This document shows positions 25,119 to 35,682 of a DNA stretch of 64,000 nucleotides, in pieces. The stretch spans positions 186,001 to 250,000 of the forward strand of contig NZ_JALKEV010000001.1 of the NCBI RefSeq assembly GCF_023017105.1, read 5' to 3'. This DNA comes from Halalkalibacter sp. APA_J-10(15) (GTDB lineage Bacteria; Bacillota; Bacilli; Bacillales; Bacillaceae_D). The translations under genes and the position numbers were made by a program. A model generated the notes under the pieces. That model was not told the origin of the DNA, did not search any database, and saw only the letters and a program-made list of their open reading frames with translations. Position 1 is the stretch's first letter. Each line of letters begins with the position of its first letter.

Positions 25119-28100
25119 ATGTTGAATAATCAAATTCTATTTAACGATGGTTGGGAGTTTGCCAAGAGTCGTTTAGATGTGACGGATGATGAAAACCTTT
25201 CATATGAGCCTGTTGACCTCCCTCATGATTGGTTAATTTACGATACGTCAAACTTATATGAAACGAGTATAGGTTGGTATCGGAAAACATTCCATTGTCC
25301 GAAGAATCGACGAATGTTCTTGTATTTTGAAGGAGTTTATATGGATTCCTCTATCTATGTAAATGGTCAATTTGTCGGAGAGTGGAAAAATGGTTACTCC
25401 TCTTTCGAATATGAAATAACAGATGCGCTTGTAGATGGTGAAAATGAAATCGTTGTCAAAGTAGTCTTTCAAGCGCCTAATAGTAGATGGTATTCAGGTG
25501 CTGGGATTTATCGTAATGTCTGGTTGAAATCAAGAAGTGATCATTACATTGAGTCAGATGGAATCTATATTTCTACTACTGAAATGGAAGACGGTTGGAA
25601 AGTTGAGGTTGAAACGGAGCTTAATGTGGCAAATGACGTCATTGTTTCCCATCAATTGTTGTATAAGGGGAAGGTGATCACAACGACCTGCGAACAAGTG
25701 TTGTCAGCTACCGAAATAAATAAACAGAGCTTATTTGTGGCAAGTCCAAAGCTTTGGAGTGTGAATGAACCGAATTTGTACGAACTAGAAACAACTCTCT
25801 CTTTAGCTGAGGTGGAGCAGCATTCGAATTTATTGGAAGCGGTTTCTCTATCGGTCGGATTTAGAACTGTTCAATTAGATTCACAAAAGGGGCTTTTTGT
25901 TAACGGGGAAAAGGTGAAAATAAATGGTGTGTGTGAGCACCATGATTTAGGGGCATTAGGTGCGGCTTTTAATAAGACGGCATTAAAAAGAAGACTCGTC
26001 ATATTGAAGGAAATGGGTGTAAATGGGATACGTACGGCTCATAATATGCCAGCTGTAGAATTAATGGACTTAGCGGACGAAATGGGGTTTTTAGTCGTTT
26101 CTGAAGCATTTGATATGTGGGAAAGGCCGAAGACGAAATACGATTACGCGCGTTTCTTTAAAGACTGGGCATACAAGGATGTACGAAGCTGGGTAAGACG
26201 AGATCGCAATCATCCAAGCTTAATCATGTGGAGCATTGGGAATGAAATTTATGACACTCATGCAGATGAAAGAGGTCAGGAAATTACAAGGAAGCTCATG
26301 GAATATGTAGAACAATTTGATCCGAAGCAAAATGGTTATGTGACAATTGGCTCAAACTATATGCCGTGGGAAAATGCCCAGAAATGTGCTGATATCGTCA
26401 AAGTTGCTGGCTATAATTATGCTGAGAAGTATTATGAGAAGCACCATGAGGAGCATCCTGATTGGATTATTTATGGAAGTGAAACGTCTTCGCTTGTGCA
26501 AAGTCGGGGGATTTATCATTTTCCGTTTGAGCAATCGATTTTAGCTGATGACAATGAACAATGCTCTTCTCTTGGGAATAGTTCGACGAGCTGGGGGGCG
26601 AAATCAGCTGAAGCGTGCATCATTGCAGAAAGAGACACGCCTTTTTCATTAGGCCAATTTTTATGGACGGGTTTTGATTATATTGGTGAGCCAACGCCAT
26701 ATCATACGAAGAATTCGTACTTTGGGCAAATAGATACGGCTACGTTTAAGAAGGATGCGTACTATGTGTATCAAGCTGAGTGGACGGATTATAAGACGAG
26801 TCCGATGGTGCATATTTTCCCATACTGGGATTTTAATAAAGGTCAAATCATCGATATTCGTGTTTGCTCGAATGCTCCAAAAATTGAGCTGCAATTCAAT
26901 GGCGAAACGGTTGGAACGCATCATATTGATCATGAAAATGGAACGGACCTTGTCGGTTGGTGGAAGATTCCGTTTGAAGAAGGTGAGTTAAAAGCAATTG
27001 CCTATGATGAGCACGATCAGGTGATTGCAACAGATATAAGAAGGTCATTTGGAGAAGCGAAGGAAATTCGGTTAGAGCTAGATAAGAAGCAGCTTAGAGC
27101 GAATGGGACAGATTTGGTCTTTATGGAAATATCAATGGTTGATAAAGATGGCAATCGAGTCGAAAATGCCAATAATCGTGTGGATGTGATGGTATCTGGT
27201 GCTGGACGGTTAGTCGGACTCGATAATGGTGATAGCACGGATTATGATCAATATAAAGGAACAAGTCGCCGGTTATTTAGTGGCAAGCTGATGGCAATCA
27301 TTGCTGCAAAGCTAGAGCCGGGGGATGTTCATATAAAAGTATCTTCAAAAGAATTCAAAAGCGAACAGATAACGATAAAGTCGATCGCGACAGACGAAGA
27401 TCTGGTAGGTGTTTCAGCATTTATGGAAAATGAACGTATACCTGTTGTGATGGGTGATGCTGACGAAGTTCCACTACGTAAAATAGAGATCGTCAGTGAT
27501 GCGGGTCAACAGTTAGATCCGAATAAAAAAGAGCTGACTGTAACGGCTATACTGCATCCAGAACATACGTCGTATCAAGAGGTGGAATGGAGTGCGGTAG
27601 CAGACAACGGTAGTGAATCGAACATAGCTAAGGTAGAGTCTGATGGCCATCGTGCGAACGTTACTGCGTTAGGAGATGGAGAGTTTCGCTTGCGCTGTAC
27701 GAGCAAAAATGGAACAGGAAAAACGAAGCTTATCTCGCAATTAGAGATGAAAGCAGTAGGGCTAGGGACAGCCTATAAGGATGCGTACGGATTTATTTCG
27801 GCAGGGCTTTATGATTACAGCAAAGGTGAAGTGACGAATGGCAACGAACGTGGTGTTGCAACAAGTCGGGATGGTCAAACGCAAGTCGGTTTTCGGGAGA
27901 TCGACTTTGGTGAAAGTGGCTCTAATACGATAACGATTCCGATATTCGCCTTGTCGAGTGAGGAATATCCGATTCAAATTTGGGAAGGGATGCCTGAAGA
28001 AGAAGGAAGTTCATTAGTAGCTGATGTCGTCTATCAGAAGCCATCGAAGTGGAATGTATATCAAGAAGAAACGTATAAGCTGAACAAGAAGTTGAAAGGA

Positions 28101-28541
28101 ATTACGTCGCTTTGTTTTGTGTTAAATCAGAAGGTGCACATTAAAGGCTTTTCCTTTGAAAAGCAAAATCGTGCATTTGAAACGAATTTGGCATTAGATG
28201 CTGAGCATATTTATGGAGATTCCTTTGAATTGAAGGACCAAACGGTAGAAAGAATCGGGAATAATGTTTCGTTAACGTATGAGTCAATCGACTTTACGAC
28301 AGCAGGAACGTCAACCATTACGGTTTATGGTCGTGCTCCTGTTGATAAAAATACGATCCAAATCCGTTTTGAAAATGATGAAGGTGAATCAAGTCAAATG
28401 ATTGAGTTCGATCAGTCAGCAGACTATGAAGAAAAAACGTTTGACTTAGAAAAGGTTACGGGCATTCAGAAAGTTACTTTTGTTTTCTTACCAGGGTGTA
28501 ATTTTGACTTTGGATGGTTCAAGTTCAATAAGTCACTTTAA
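25119..28541 (+). CDS. GH2 family glycoside hydrolase, cytoplasmic, multi-domain
   Basis: 1140 residues without a signal peptide. Residues about 1-150 form the GH2 sugar-binding domain (D-G-W-E-F, D-L-P-H-D-W, S-S-I-Y-V-N-G). An Ig-like domain follows, then the TIM barrel (about 260-560) with acid/base Glu376 in W-S-I-G-N-E and nucleophile Glu455 in Y-G-S-E-T-S. C-terminal parts include Ig/Big-like domains (about 670-760 and 800-890) and two sandwich segments that may be CBM6-like (about 895-1140). Related GH2 enzymes are beta-galactosidases, beta-glucuronidases or arabinopyranosidases. The xylan locus suggests a side-chain-removing enzyme, but specificity cannot be read. The ribosome site is weak (GAAAGTGAG before ATG 25119). 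It is the first gene of the operon with the alpha-glucuronidase 19 bases downstream. Confidence 0.88.
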   Translation: MLNNQILFNDGWEFAKSRLDVTDDENLSYEPVDLPHDWLIYDTSNLYETSIGWYRKTFHCPKNRRMFLYFEGVYMDSSIYVNGQFVGEWKNGYSSFEYEITDALVDGENEIVVKVVFQAPNSRWYSGAGIYRNVWLKSRSDHYIESDGIYISTTEMEDGWKVEVETELNVANDVIVSHQLLYKGKVITTTCEQVLSATEINKQSLFVASPKLWSVNEPNLYELETTLSLAEVEQHSNLLEAVSLSVGFRTVQLDSQKGLFVNGEKVKINGVCEHHDLGALGAAFNKTALKRRLVILKEMGVNGIRTAHNMPAVELMDLADEMGFLVVSEAFDMWERPKTKYDYARFFKDWAYKDVRSWVRRDRNHPSLIMWSIGNEIYDTHADERGQEITRKLMEYVEQFDPKQNGYVTIGSNYMPWENAQKCADIVKVAGYNYAEKYYEKHHEEHPDWIIYGSETSSLVQSRGIYHFPFEQSILADDNEQCSSLGNSSTSWGAKSAEACIIAERDTPFSLGQFLWTGFDYIGEPTPYHTKNSYFGQIDTATFKKDAYYVYQAEWTDYKTSPMVHIFPYWDFNKGQIIDIRVCSNAPKIELQFNGETVGTHHIDHENGTDLVGWWKIPFEEGELKAIAYDEHDQVIATDIRRSFGEAKEIRLELDKKQLRANGTDLVFMEISMVDKDGNRVENANNRVDVMVSGAGRLVGLDNGDSTDYDQYKGTSRRLFSGKLMAIIAAKLEPGDVHIKVSSKEFKSEQITIKSIATDEDLVGVSAFMENERIPVVMGDADEVPLRKIEIVSDAGQQLDPNKKELTVTAILHPEHTSYQEVEWSAVADNGSESNIAKVESDGHRANVTALGDGEFRLRCTSKNGTGKTKLISQLEMKAVGLGTAYKDAYGFISAGLYDYSKGEVTNGNERGVATSRDGQTQVGFREIDFGESGSNTITIPIFALSSEEYPIQIWEGMPEEEGSSLVADVVYQKPSKWNVYQEETYKLNKKLKGITSLCFVLNQKVHIKGFSFEKQNRAFETNLALDAEHIYGDSFELKDQTVERIGNNVSLTYESIDFTTAGTSTITVYGRAPVDKNTIQIRFENDEGESSQMIEFDQSADYEEKTFDLEKVTGIQKVTFVFLPGCNFDFGWFKFNKSL

Positions 28542-28560
28542 AATAAAGGAGTGTTCAAAG

Positions 28561-30609
28561 ATGAACGCAGAAAGTTATAAAAGCTGGTTACAATATGATG
28601 CAATCAAAGACGTACAAAAGCGTGATCAGTTGGCTGAATGGTGTCAGAATATTGCTATATATGATCAGTCGATACAAGTGCAGACAGCGAAAGAAGAGCT
28701 AGTACGAGGCTTAGCATCAATGGTCGGTGTTAAACCGCAAATATCTAATTCCGTGAATCAGGCTATCGTGTTAGCAACCCGTGAGACGCTTCCAAAGGAG
28801 GCCGATCACATTAAAGCGCAACCGTTAGAGGATGTTAATGATGAAGGTTTTATGATTGAAAGTGATGAACAAACAAAATCTGTTTATTTAGTTGGGAACA
28901 GTCCAACTGGTGTGCTCTATGCTGCATTTCGTTTTTTAAGAGATATTCAACGTGATCAGGCAATCGATTCTTTCAATATCATCGACCGTCCACGAAATCA
29001 AATTCGGATGATCAATCAATGGGATAATATGGACGGTAGTATTGAACGAGGCTACGCAGGTCAGTCGATTTTCTATAAAGATAACGAATTTCGAAAAGAT
29101 TTAGAGCGAGTGAAAGACTATGCAAGATTACTTGCTTCTGTAGGGATTAATGCGATTTCCATCAATAATGTGAATGTGTTTGAAGTGGAAACCCATTTAA
29201 TTACGAAGCGATTCCTGCCAGATGTTGCCGAGGTAGCCGATGTGTTTCGTGCATATGGTATAAAGACATTTTTAAGTATCAATTATGCGAGTCCGATTCA
29301 AATTGGCAATCTCTCAACCGCGGACCCGTTAGATGAAGAAGTGAAAGCTTGGTGGAAGGCTAAAGCGCAGGAAATTTATGATTTCATTCCGGACTTCGGT
29401 GGATTTGTCGTAAAAGCTGATTCAGAGCATCGTCCAGGGCCGTTCTCCTATGGACGTGATCATGCAGATGGCTCCAATATGTTAGCGGAGGCGTTAGAGC
29501 CATTTAATGGGGTCGTTATTTGGCGCTGCTTCGTTTACAATTGCTTGCAAGATTGGCGAGATCGAAAGACAGATCGAGCACGAGCAGCGTATGATCACTT
29601 CAAGAAGCTAGATGGACAGTTCCATGAGAATGTCGTCTTGCAAATTAAAAATGGTCCGATGGATTTCCAAGTGAGAGAGCCTGTATCTCCTTTATTCGGT
29701 GCAATGCAGGAAACAAATCAAGTGTTGGAGTTTCAAGTGACTCAAGAGTATACAGGTCAGCAAAAGGATTTATGTTATCTTGTACCGTTATGGAAAGAAG
29801 TACTCGACTTTAACACATTTGCTAAAGGGGAAGATGCGCCAATTAAATCGATAGTGGACGGCTCGCTGTATGACAGTAAGTATAGCGGAATTGCCGCTGT
29901 TTCCAACATTGGTGATGATGAAAATTGGACGGGGCATACGTTAGCACAAGCGAACTTCTATGGATATGGCCGATTAATCTGGGATCCAGAGCTCTCCTCA
30001 GAACAAATTGCCGACGAATGGATCAGGCTCACGTTTGGAGAAGACCGTCAGGTGAATGATTCAGTGTATCCAATGCTATTAAACTCGTGGTCGATCTATG
30101 AAAATTACACAGCACCTCTTGGAATTGGTTGGATGGTGAATCCCAATCATCATTACGGACCCAATATTGATGGCTATGAATATTCCGTTTGGGGAACATA
30201 TCATTTTGCTGATTGGCAAGGTATCGGTGTCGACCGCACAGCGAAGAGTGGAACAGGCTATGCTGGACAATACTTTTCACCGAACGCCGAAATGTATGAG
30301 TCGATTGAGTCATGTCCAGATGAACTGATTCTCTTTTTCCACCATGTCCCATATACACATCGGCTGAAATCTGGTGAGACGGTCATACAGCACATTTATA
30401 ACACTCATTTTAAAGGAGTCGAGCAAGTGGAGGAGTTGATCTTGACTTGGGAAAAGGTGAAAGGGAGGATTGATGAAGAGCGCTATCATAACGTTCGTGA
30501 AAGGCTTGATATGCAGCTTTCAAATGCCAAGGAATGGCGTGATATGGTTAATACGTATTTCTATCGAAAATCAGGCATTCATGATGAGAAGAAACGGACG
30601 ATTTATTAA
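28561..30609 (+). CDS. GH67 xylan alpha-1,2-glucuronidase
   Basis: 682 residues, the normal GH67 length. It removes (4-O-methyl)glucuronic acid from the non-reducing xylose of short xylo-oligosaccharides, in the cytoplasm (no signal peptide). Catalytic candidates are Glu289 in K-A-D-S-E, Asp368 in G-P-M-D-F and Glu396 in T-Q-E-Y. All three lie at a constant offset of four from the Geobacillus enzyme's E285, D364 and E392 as I recall them. The start ATG 28561 has AAAGGAG at ideal spacing; the open frame extends 27 codons into the GH2 gene but is not used. Forms an operon with the GH2 gene and works with the imported products of the ABC transporter downstream. Confidence 0.95.
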   Translation: MNAESYKSWLQYDAIKDVQKRDQLAEWCQNIAIYDQSIQVQTAKEELVRGLASMVGVKPQISNSVNQAIVLATRETLPKEADHIKAQPLEDVNDEGFMIESDEQTKSVYLVGNSPTGVLYAAFRFLRDIQRDQAIDSFNIIDRPRNQIRMINQWDNMDGSIERGYAGQSIFYKDNEFRKDLERVKDYARLLASVGINAISINNVNVFEVETHLITKRFLPDVAEVADVFRAYGIKTFLSINYASPIQIGNLSTADPLDEEVKAWWKAKAQEIYDFIPDFGGFVVKADSEHRPGPFSYGRDHADGSNMLAEALEPFNGVVIWRCFVYNCLQDWRDRKTDRARAAYDHFKKLDGQFHENVVLQIKNGPMDFQVREPVSPLFGAMQETNQVLEFQVTQEYTGQQKDLCYLVPLWKEVLDFNTFAKGEDAPIKSIVDGSLYDSKYSGIAAVSNIGDDENWTGHTLAQANFYGYGRLIWDPELSSEQIADEWIRLTFGEDRQVNDSVYPMLLNSWSIYENYTAPLGIGWMVNPNHHYGPNIDGYEYSVWGTYHFADWQGIGVDRTAKSGTGYAGQYFSPNAEMYESIESCPDELILFFHHVPYTHRLKSGETVIQHIYNTHFKGVEQVEELILTWEKVKGRIDEERYHNVRERLDMQLSNAKEWRDMVNTYFYRKSGIHDEKKRTIY

Positions 30610-30631
30610 TCGTTTCATGCAAAAGGGTTAA

Positions 30632-30661
30632 TTGACGAACATGCTATAATGAATGTATAAA
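30632..30661 (+). promoter_or_regulatory. Possible promoter of the AraC-type regulator gene
   Basis: TTGACG (30632-30637), 18-base spacer, TATAAA (30656-30661). No terminator was seen after the GH67 gene, so read-through is also possible. Confidence 0.45.
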
Positions 30662-30780
30662 ATGAAATTGCATACCGTTAATGATCATCCAACTGAAACG
30701 AGCAAGGTTAAACAGTTCAAATGTTGTGTTGCCGTCTTGATAAGAAATTGTTGTTGGAATTGATTAGAAGGGGGTAAGCT

Positions 30781-31719
30781 ATGAATTTTACATTTGAAGA
30801 TAAAGGCATTTCAGAAAACCATAAGATTACAGAGCCATACTCGATTAAAGAGTATATTTATCCTGATATTAAAACAGGATTTGAGCTCTACGGAATGCAT
30901 GTAAGAGAAGTGAATCAATCTTGGAGCTACCCTACGCACGAGCATGCCATGTATGAAATTAATTTAGTAACAGAAGGGCACCAAACGTTTATTGTAAATG
31001 GTAAAACGCATGATCAATACGCTGGAGATATTGTTCTTTGTCGTCCGGGTGAGCCTCATTCTAGTAAAGGTGGAAGCAGTGAAACATTTACGTATTTCTG
31101 TTTGCACTTTACAATTGATGATAAGCTCTTTCTTCCGTATTTAAAAGATTCCTGTGAACTATTTTATCCTGCTAATTCATTATTGGCTCGTAGAATTTAC
31201 CCTTTTCTAGAACGGTTAATCAACTTATCAAATAAAGCTGACTTTGGTTTGGCAGAAACGATGCATATGCACTCGGTAATGTTTGAGCTTTTAGCTGCGC
31301 TTGTCGGTGGATTGCAACATAAACAGGTCAAAAAAGAAAAAGTATCAGAACGAGCGGCGCAATTAGCCTATCGAATTGCACATGAAATTGAAAAATTAGT
31401 TGAACAGCCTTTTTCCGATGAGGATCATGCTAGAATGGGAATTGATCAAATTGCCTCAGAGCTTAATATCAGTTGTTCCTATTGTCATCGAATATTTAAA
31501 TCGGTTTATAATATGTCACCACGACAATATTTATCGTTTAAAAAACTAAATGAATCAAAAAAGAGCCTTCTCAAAAGGGAGGATTCAATTGAGGCAGTAG
31601 CAGAAAAGATGGGTTATTATGATGTGGCTCATTTTAGTCGCCAATTCAAAAGGTGGACAGGTTTAACACCGAGTCAATTTAGAAAGAATTTAATTGTTTC
31701 TCAAGAACAAGTTCAGTAA
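30781..31719 (+). CDS. AraC family transcriptional regulator
   Basis: 312 residues. N-terminal cupin sensor: H-E-H-A-M-Y-E-I-N-L-V-T-E-G, G-D-I-V-L-C-R-P-G-E-P-H. A helical linker follows, and a C-terminal AraC double helix-turn-helix (about 205-305): I-D-Q-I-A-S-E-L-N-I-S ... F-K-S-V-Y-N-M-S-P-R-Q-Y, then I-E-A-V-A-E-K-M-G-Y-Y-D-V-A-H-F-S-R-Q-F with the family's F-S-R-x-F-K signature. It probably senses a sugar of the xylan pathway and activates the neighbouring transport and hydrolase genes; that role is inferred from position between the two halves of the locus. Strong site AGAAGGGGG before ATG 30781. Ends in a terminator. Confidence 0.93.
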   Translation: MNFTFEDKGISENHKITEPYSIKEYIYPDIKTGFELYGMHVREVNQSWSYPTHEHAMYEINLVTEGHQTFIVNGKTHDQYAGDIVLCRPGEPHSSKGGSSETFTYFCLHFTIDDKLFLPYLKDSCELFYPANSLLARRIYPFLERLINLSNKADFGLAETMHMHSVMFELLAALVGGLQHKQVKKEKVSERAAQLAYRIAHEIEKLVEQPFSDEDHARMGIDQIASELNISCSYCHRIFKSVYNMSPRQYLSFKKLNESKKSLLKREDSIEAVAEKMGYYDVAHFSRQFKRWTGLTPSQFRKNLIVSQEQVQ

Positions 31720-31729
31720 TGGGTAAAAT

Positions 31730-31780
31730 AAGGGGGCTGTCCTATAAGTCTTAATTGACTTGAGGCAGCTCCCTTTGTTT
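31730..31780 (+). terminator. Terminator after AraC-type gene
   Basis: Long imperfect stem: AAGGGGGCTG..AAGTC pairs with GACTT..CAGCTCCCTT around a TTAATT loop, followed by TGTTT. Confidence 0.8.
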
Positions 31781-32118
31781 AAGAACAGTTATATTCTTTA
31801 CGGGTAGGACGATGGGTTCCGGTCTCTGTTTAACGTATTGTTTTAGTTATTAAGCAGGTCTTAGTTAAGAGCGCAACGTTCAAAGGCGGACGTAAGCTCC
31901 TCACTCGGACAGACTACAGCCCTCTTTCCCATTCGGTTAGCGCATATAAATGCTGTCATGCTTTTGTGTTGATTTGGGTAAATCGTTTTGCAGAAAGGTA
32001 CATAGACGATTGGTTCACCGTCTTGTTACAATGAAATCAACAAGTTGAATAGTCCTTACTACTAAGAAATAAAGCCTCAGTAGTTAGTGGGTTACAGAAT
32101 ATGGGGGTGCTTATTGCT
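31781..32118. other. Intergenic region before the ABC transporter genes
   Basis: 338 bases without coding potential. TACAAT at 32027-32032 with a poor -35 (TAGACG at 32003) could be an activator-dependent promoter, which would suit AraC control. A sequence around 31979-31992 loosely recalls a cre but has the wrong spacing. Nothing else is recognisable. Confidence 0.4.
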
Positions 32119-33075
32119 ATGAATGTAAACGCTATCAAATCAAAATACGAAAAAATTAATGTGAAGCTGACAAACGGCCGATTTAAAAATATTTGGAAGT
32201 ATCGCTGGCTTTATGCTTTTATGCTACCGGGGGTTTTGTTTTTTCTAACGTTCAGATATGCCCCGATGTGGGGACTTGTAATGGCCTTTCAAGATTATCG
32301 CCCTCACTTAGGTATATTTGGAAGTGAGTGGGTTTGGTTAAAGCACTTTGAGCGATTTTTTACATTACCTGACTTTTGGATGTTATTTCGAAACACATTA
32401 TTGCTTGCGTTGTACGATTTAATTATTTTCTTTCCTCTGACGATCATTTTAGCGCTTATGCTAAATGAAATAACGAGGGAGTGGTTTAAAAAGAGTGTAC
32501 AAACGATTGTCTATATTCCGTATTTCCTCTCATGGGTCGTTATCGTTGGGATTACGCACATTTTACTTTCAACAGAAGGCGGTATTATTCAACATTTCTT
32601 ATTCAGCTCGTTTGGAGTTAGTATAGATTTCTTAACGAGTACCGATTGGTTCCGGCCACTTATTGTGATGCAAATGATTTGGAAGGATGCAGGGTGGGGG
32701 ACGATCATCTTTTTGGCAGCGCTTACAGGTGTGAATCCAGCACTGTACGAGGCAGCTAGGTTAGATGGAGCGAATCGACTTCGATTGATTTGGCATATTA
32801 CGTTACCATCGATTCGAAATATTATTATCATTCTATTAATTTTACGATTAGGGAATTTCCTTGATCTAGGCTTTGAGCAAATTTTCTTAATGGTTAACTC
32901 GTTAAATCGGGAAGTAGGGGAAGTCTTTGATACGTATGTCTATCGAGTCGGACTCGTGCAAGGGCAATTTAGTTACAGTGCTGCGGTTGGATTGTTTAAA
33001 GCGGCTGTAGGTCTTGTTTTAGTCATGGGGGCGAACTGGATTGCGAAGAAATTTGGTGAAGAAGGTATTTATTAG
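32119..33075 (+). CDS. ABC sugar transporter permease, LplB type
   Basis: 318 residues with six predicted membrane segments. It belongs to the LplB/YtcP-group binding-protein-dependent permeases: W-K-Y-R-W-L-Y-A-F-M-L-P-G near the start, L-N-E-I, and the EAA loop Y-E-A-A-R-L-D-G-A-N-R-L ... H-I-T-L-P-S-I that contacts the ATPase. GGGGGTG fits ATG 32119; ATG 32101 lies at the edge of that site. First of three co-directed genes (two permeases and a binding lipoprotein) that should import xylo-oligosaccharides. No ATPase is encoded, as is usual for this group, which borrows a shared MsmX-type ATPase. Confidence 0.92.
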   Translation: MNVNAIKSKYEKINVKLTNGRFKNIWKYRWLYAFMLPGVLFFLTFRYAPMWGLVMAFQDYRPHLGIFGSEWVWLKHFERFFTLPDFWMLFRNTLLLALYDLIIFFPLTIILALMLNEITREWFKKSVQTIVYIPYFLSWVVIVGITHILLSTEGGIIQHFLFSSFGVSIDFLTSTDWFRPLIVMQMIWKDAGWGTIIFLAALTGVNPALYEAARLDGANRLRLIWHITLPSIRNIIIILLILRLGNFLDLGFEQIFLMVNSLNREVGEVFDTYVYRVGLVQGQFSYSAAVGLFKAAVGLVLVMGANWIAKKFGEEGIY

Positions 33076-33087
33076 GAGGTGTCGCTC

Positions 33088-33945
33088 ATGGAGCAAAAAC
33101 CAAAAGTGTCAGTGCGAATATTTGATGGTCTAAATTATGTGTTTCTTGCTGTATTTTCAATGGTTTGTATTGGGCCATTTATATATGTTGTGATCGCTTC
33201 CTTTTCCTCGAGCAACAGTGTCATTCCATCTGGTTTTACACTTGATGCATATAAGTATATCTTTTCAACAGCCACGTTTGTTAGAAGTTTAGGAGTATCG
33301 GCGTACATTACGTTGCTCGGAACATTCTTAAGTATTTTGGTGACAACGTTGATGGCTTATGCCCTCTCATTTAGAGGATTGCCAGGACGAAAATGGATTA
33401 TGCTCGCAGTCATTTTTACGATGCTATTTAATGGGGGAATGATCCCAACATATATCGTTGTGAGAAGTCTTGGATTAATTGATACGTATTGGGCATTAAT
33501 GCTTCCGAATTTGATTATGGCATTCTATTTAATCATTATGAGAGGCTTCTTTCAAAATATCCCTGGCGAAATTATTGAGTCAGCTAAAATTGATGGAGCC
33601 AACGACTTGTCCATTTTAATTAGAATTGTGTTGCCACTTTCGATGCCAGTTATTGCAGCCATTTCATTATTCTATGCAGTTGGTATTTGGAATCAATATT
33701 TCGGGGCGGTTATGTATATGAACTCACCAGAGAAATGGCCGGTTCAAGTCGTCTTAAGGCAAGTCGTCATACTCGCAAGCGGAAATATTGGAACTGAAAG
33801 TGCAATGGATGCCGATTCTTCCTTTATTGGTCAATCATTGAAAATGGCTGTAGTTGTCGTTTCGATTGTACCAATCTTGTTAGTGTATCCATTCATTCAA
33901 AAGCATTTCGCGAAAGGAATGCTCCTAGGCTCGATAAAAGGATAA
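33088..33945 (+). CDS. ABC sugar transporter permease, YtcP/LplC type
   Basis: 285 residues with six predicted membrane segments. The EAA loop reads I-E-S-A-K-I-D-G-A-N-D-L ... I-V-L-P-L-S-M-P. AGGAGGTG 7 bases before ATG 33088 sets the start; GTG 33079 overlaps the site. It pairs with the preceding permease (12-base gap) to form the membrane channel, and the binding lipoprotein follows. The G-G-M-I-P-T-Y and G-I-W-N-Q-Y-F motifs are typical of carbohydrate permeases of this subgroup. Confidence 0.92.
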   Translation: MEQKPKVSVRIFDGLNYVFLAVFSMVCIGPFIYVVIASFSSSNSVIPSGFTLDAYKYIFSTATFVRSLGVSAYITLLGTFLSILVTTLMAYALSFRGLPGRKWIMLAVIFTMLFNGGMIPTYIVVRSLGLIDTYWALMLPNLIMAFYLIIMRGFFQNIPGEIIESAKIDGANDLSILIRIVLPLSMPVIAAISLFYAVGIWNQYFGAVMYMNSPEKWPVQVVLRQVVILASGNIGTESAMDADSSFIGQSLKMAVVVVSIVPILLVYPFIQKHFAKGMLLGSIKG

Positions 33946-34002
33946 TCCATTTCTTGAATGGCTTATCATTTTATAAATACAAACATACATGGAGGGGTAG
34001 TC

Positions 34003-35550
34003 ATGAAAAGTAAGGTCTTTTTTAAACCGTTTCTATTATTGCTGCTTATGTTCACTGTGCTAGTCTTTGTCGCTTGTAGTAATGGCGAGGATGAGAATGG
34101 ATCAGATGAACCGAGGGAACCATCAGATGAAGGAGCAGCTGAATCAGGTGAACCTTTAGAAATTTCGATGGGCTTGAACTTTGATGGAACAGAGGCTCCA
34201 GAGAGTGGAAATGAAGTAGAACGTTTAATTGAAGAATATACAAATACACAATTGGATATTACGCATATGGTTAGTGCAAATTTCTGTGAACGATTACCTG
34301 TATTAATTGCTTCTGGTGATTTGCCAGATGTCATTCCGAGTTGTGGACCACCGAATCAGCCATATCTGCTTAGTGCGATGCAAGACGGGGTGTTTTGGGA
34401 GATTGGACAATACCTTGATCAGTTTCCGAATTTAGCGTCGATGACTGATATTGTATATAACAATGTAGAAGTAAATGGGGAATTATATGGTATTCCAAGA
34501 TATCGTCCATTATCTCGATTTGTAACGGTTTACCGTAAGGACTGGTTAGATAACCTAGGAATTGATGAACCGACAAATATGGATGAATTTTATGCGGCGC
34601 TTGAAGCTGTTTCGAATAATGATCCGAATAACTCAGGATCAGATGATACGAGAGGGTACACGAGTGTTGCTTTGCCAGGTGACTTTGGTTTAGATTTTGG
34701 TTTAGCATTTGGTGCGCCTAATAATTGGGATGTTGATGAAGCGGGCAATTTTATTGCTGAACATGAAACCGAAGAGTATTTAGAAGGGTTAAAGTTTTCA
34801 CGCCAAATGTATGAAGACGGAGTTGTAAATAGTGATATTGTGGCTCCAGATCGTTCGACGAGAGAGGCAGATTTCGAAAATGGAATAACAGGCTTCTACG
34901 GCGCAGCTACTAACAATGTTGTGTCGATTGAAAGTCGCCTGTTAAACAATTTTCCTGATGCGGAGCTTGGTGTTTACAGTGCACTTGAAGGGGTTGATGG
35001 TGAGAGAAGGCTAGAGGGTGCAATGGGTTCAAACGGGATTCTTATGTTCCCGAAAAGCTCTGTTGAAACCGAAGAGCACTTACTGCAATTGCTAGGTTTC
35101 TTTGAGACATTAAATGATCAAGAAATGGTCGATTTACTTGGTTGGGGTATTGAAGGTACTCATTATGAGATGGTTGATGGTCAGCCGCAATATATTGATT
35201 ATGACGTTTATATGAATGATGTAGGCTTCCCTTACCGCTTCCCGTTAGTAACTGCTCCAATTGATGATGTTATGACGCAAGGTCAATTGTCAGAGCTTGA
35301 AGAGCGTGTTCGAGAAATTGAAGTAGAGAATGATGAATTTGCTGTTATGGATCCAGCCATTAACTTAATTTCTGATACGAGAAATGAGTTAGGTGCTGAT
35401 TTAGATCAATTAATTAATGATGCGAAGTACCGCTTCGTAACAGGTTCGATTGATGAAGATGGCTGGTGGGCTGAAGTAGATACATGGAGAAGTCGTGGTG
35501 GAGATACGATTCGTGCTGAATTAGAAGAGTTATACGCAGAGCGTCAATAA
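34003..35550 (+). CDS. Oligosaccharide-binding lipoprotein of the xylan-locus ABC transporter
   Basis: 515 residues. Signal peptide ends in V-F-V-A-C, a clear lipobox, then an acidic Ser/Glu-rich tether (about 25-50). The ligand-binding fold is of the LplA/YtcQ-type solute-binding proteins: D-L-P-D-V-I-P-S-C-G near residue 105, Y-G-I-P-R-Y-R-P, Y-R-K-D-W-L-D-N-L-G, then a long C-terminal lobe. GGAGGGG fits ATG 34003. The ligand is inferred to be (glucurono)xylo-oligosaccharide from the GH67, GH43 and GH52 neighbours. A terminator follows. Confidence 0.9.
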   Translation: MKSKVFFKPFLLLLLMFTVLVFVACSNGEDENGSDEPREPSDEGAAESGEPLEISMGLNFDGTEAPESGNEVERLIEEYTNTQLDITHMVSANFCERLPVLIASGDLPDVIPSCGPPNQPYLLSAMQDGVFWEIGQYLDQFPNLASMTDIVYNNVEVNGELYGIPRYRPLSRFVTVYRKDWLDNLGIDEPTNMDEFYAALEAVSNNDPNNSGSDDTRGYTSVALPGDFGLDFGLAFGAPNNWDVDEAGNFIAEHETEEYLEGLKFSRQMYEDGVVNSDIVAPDRSTREADFENGITGFYGAATNNVVSIESRLLNNFPDAELGVYSALEGVDGERRLEGAMGSNGILMFPKSSVETEEHLLQLLGFFETLNDQEMVDLLGWGIEGTHYEMVDGQPQYIDYDVYMNDVGFPYRFPLVTAPIDDVMTQGQLSELEERVREIEVENDEFAVMDPAINLISDTRNELGADLDQLINDAKYRFVTGSIDEDGWWAEVDTWRSRGGDTIRAELEELYAERQ

Positions 35551-35569
35551 ACCGTCTGTTGAACAATCA

Positions 35570-35610
35570 AAGACCTGGTCAGTGATTTCATTTGGTCAGG
35601 TCTTCTTTTT
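35570..35610 (+). terminator. Terminator after binding lipoprotein gene
   Basis: AAGACCTG (35570-35577) / CAGGTCTT (35597-35604) followed by C and five T. The GH43 gene downstream therefore probably has its own promoter in 35611-35670, not clearly seen. Confidence 0.75.
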
Positions 35611-35682
35611 ACCCTTTAGTTATACAAGTTATTAACATTCTATGTATATTTTGGTTCATTCTCTATAAAAGAAGGTGAAAAA

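Noticed and set aside
28480-28560. N-terminal extension of the GH67 gene into the GH2 gene
   Set aside because: AAAGGAG positions ATG 28561 ideally, and the 682-residue product has the normal family length and catalytic numbering.
31972-31992. Possible cre before the ABC transporter genes
   Set aside because: The halves around the CG core are out of register by one base and lack the conserved TG/CA ends.
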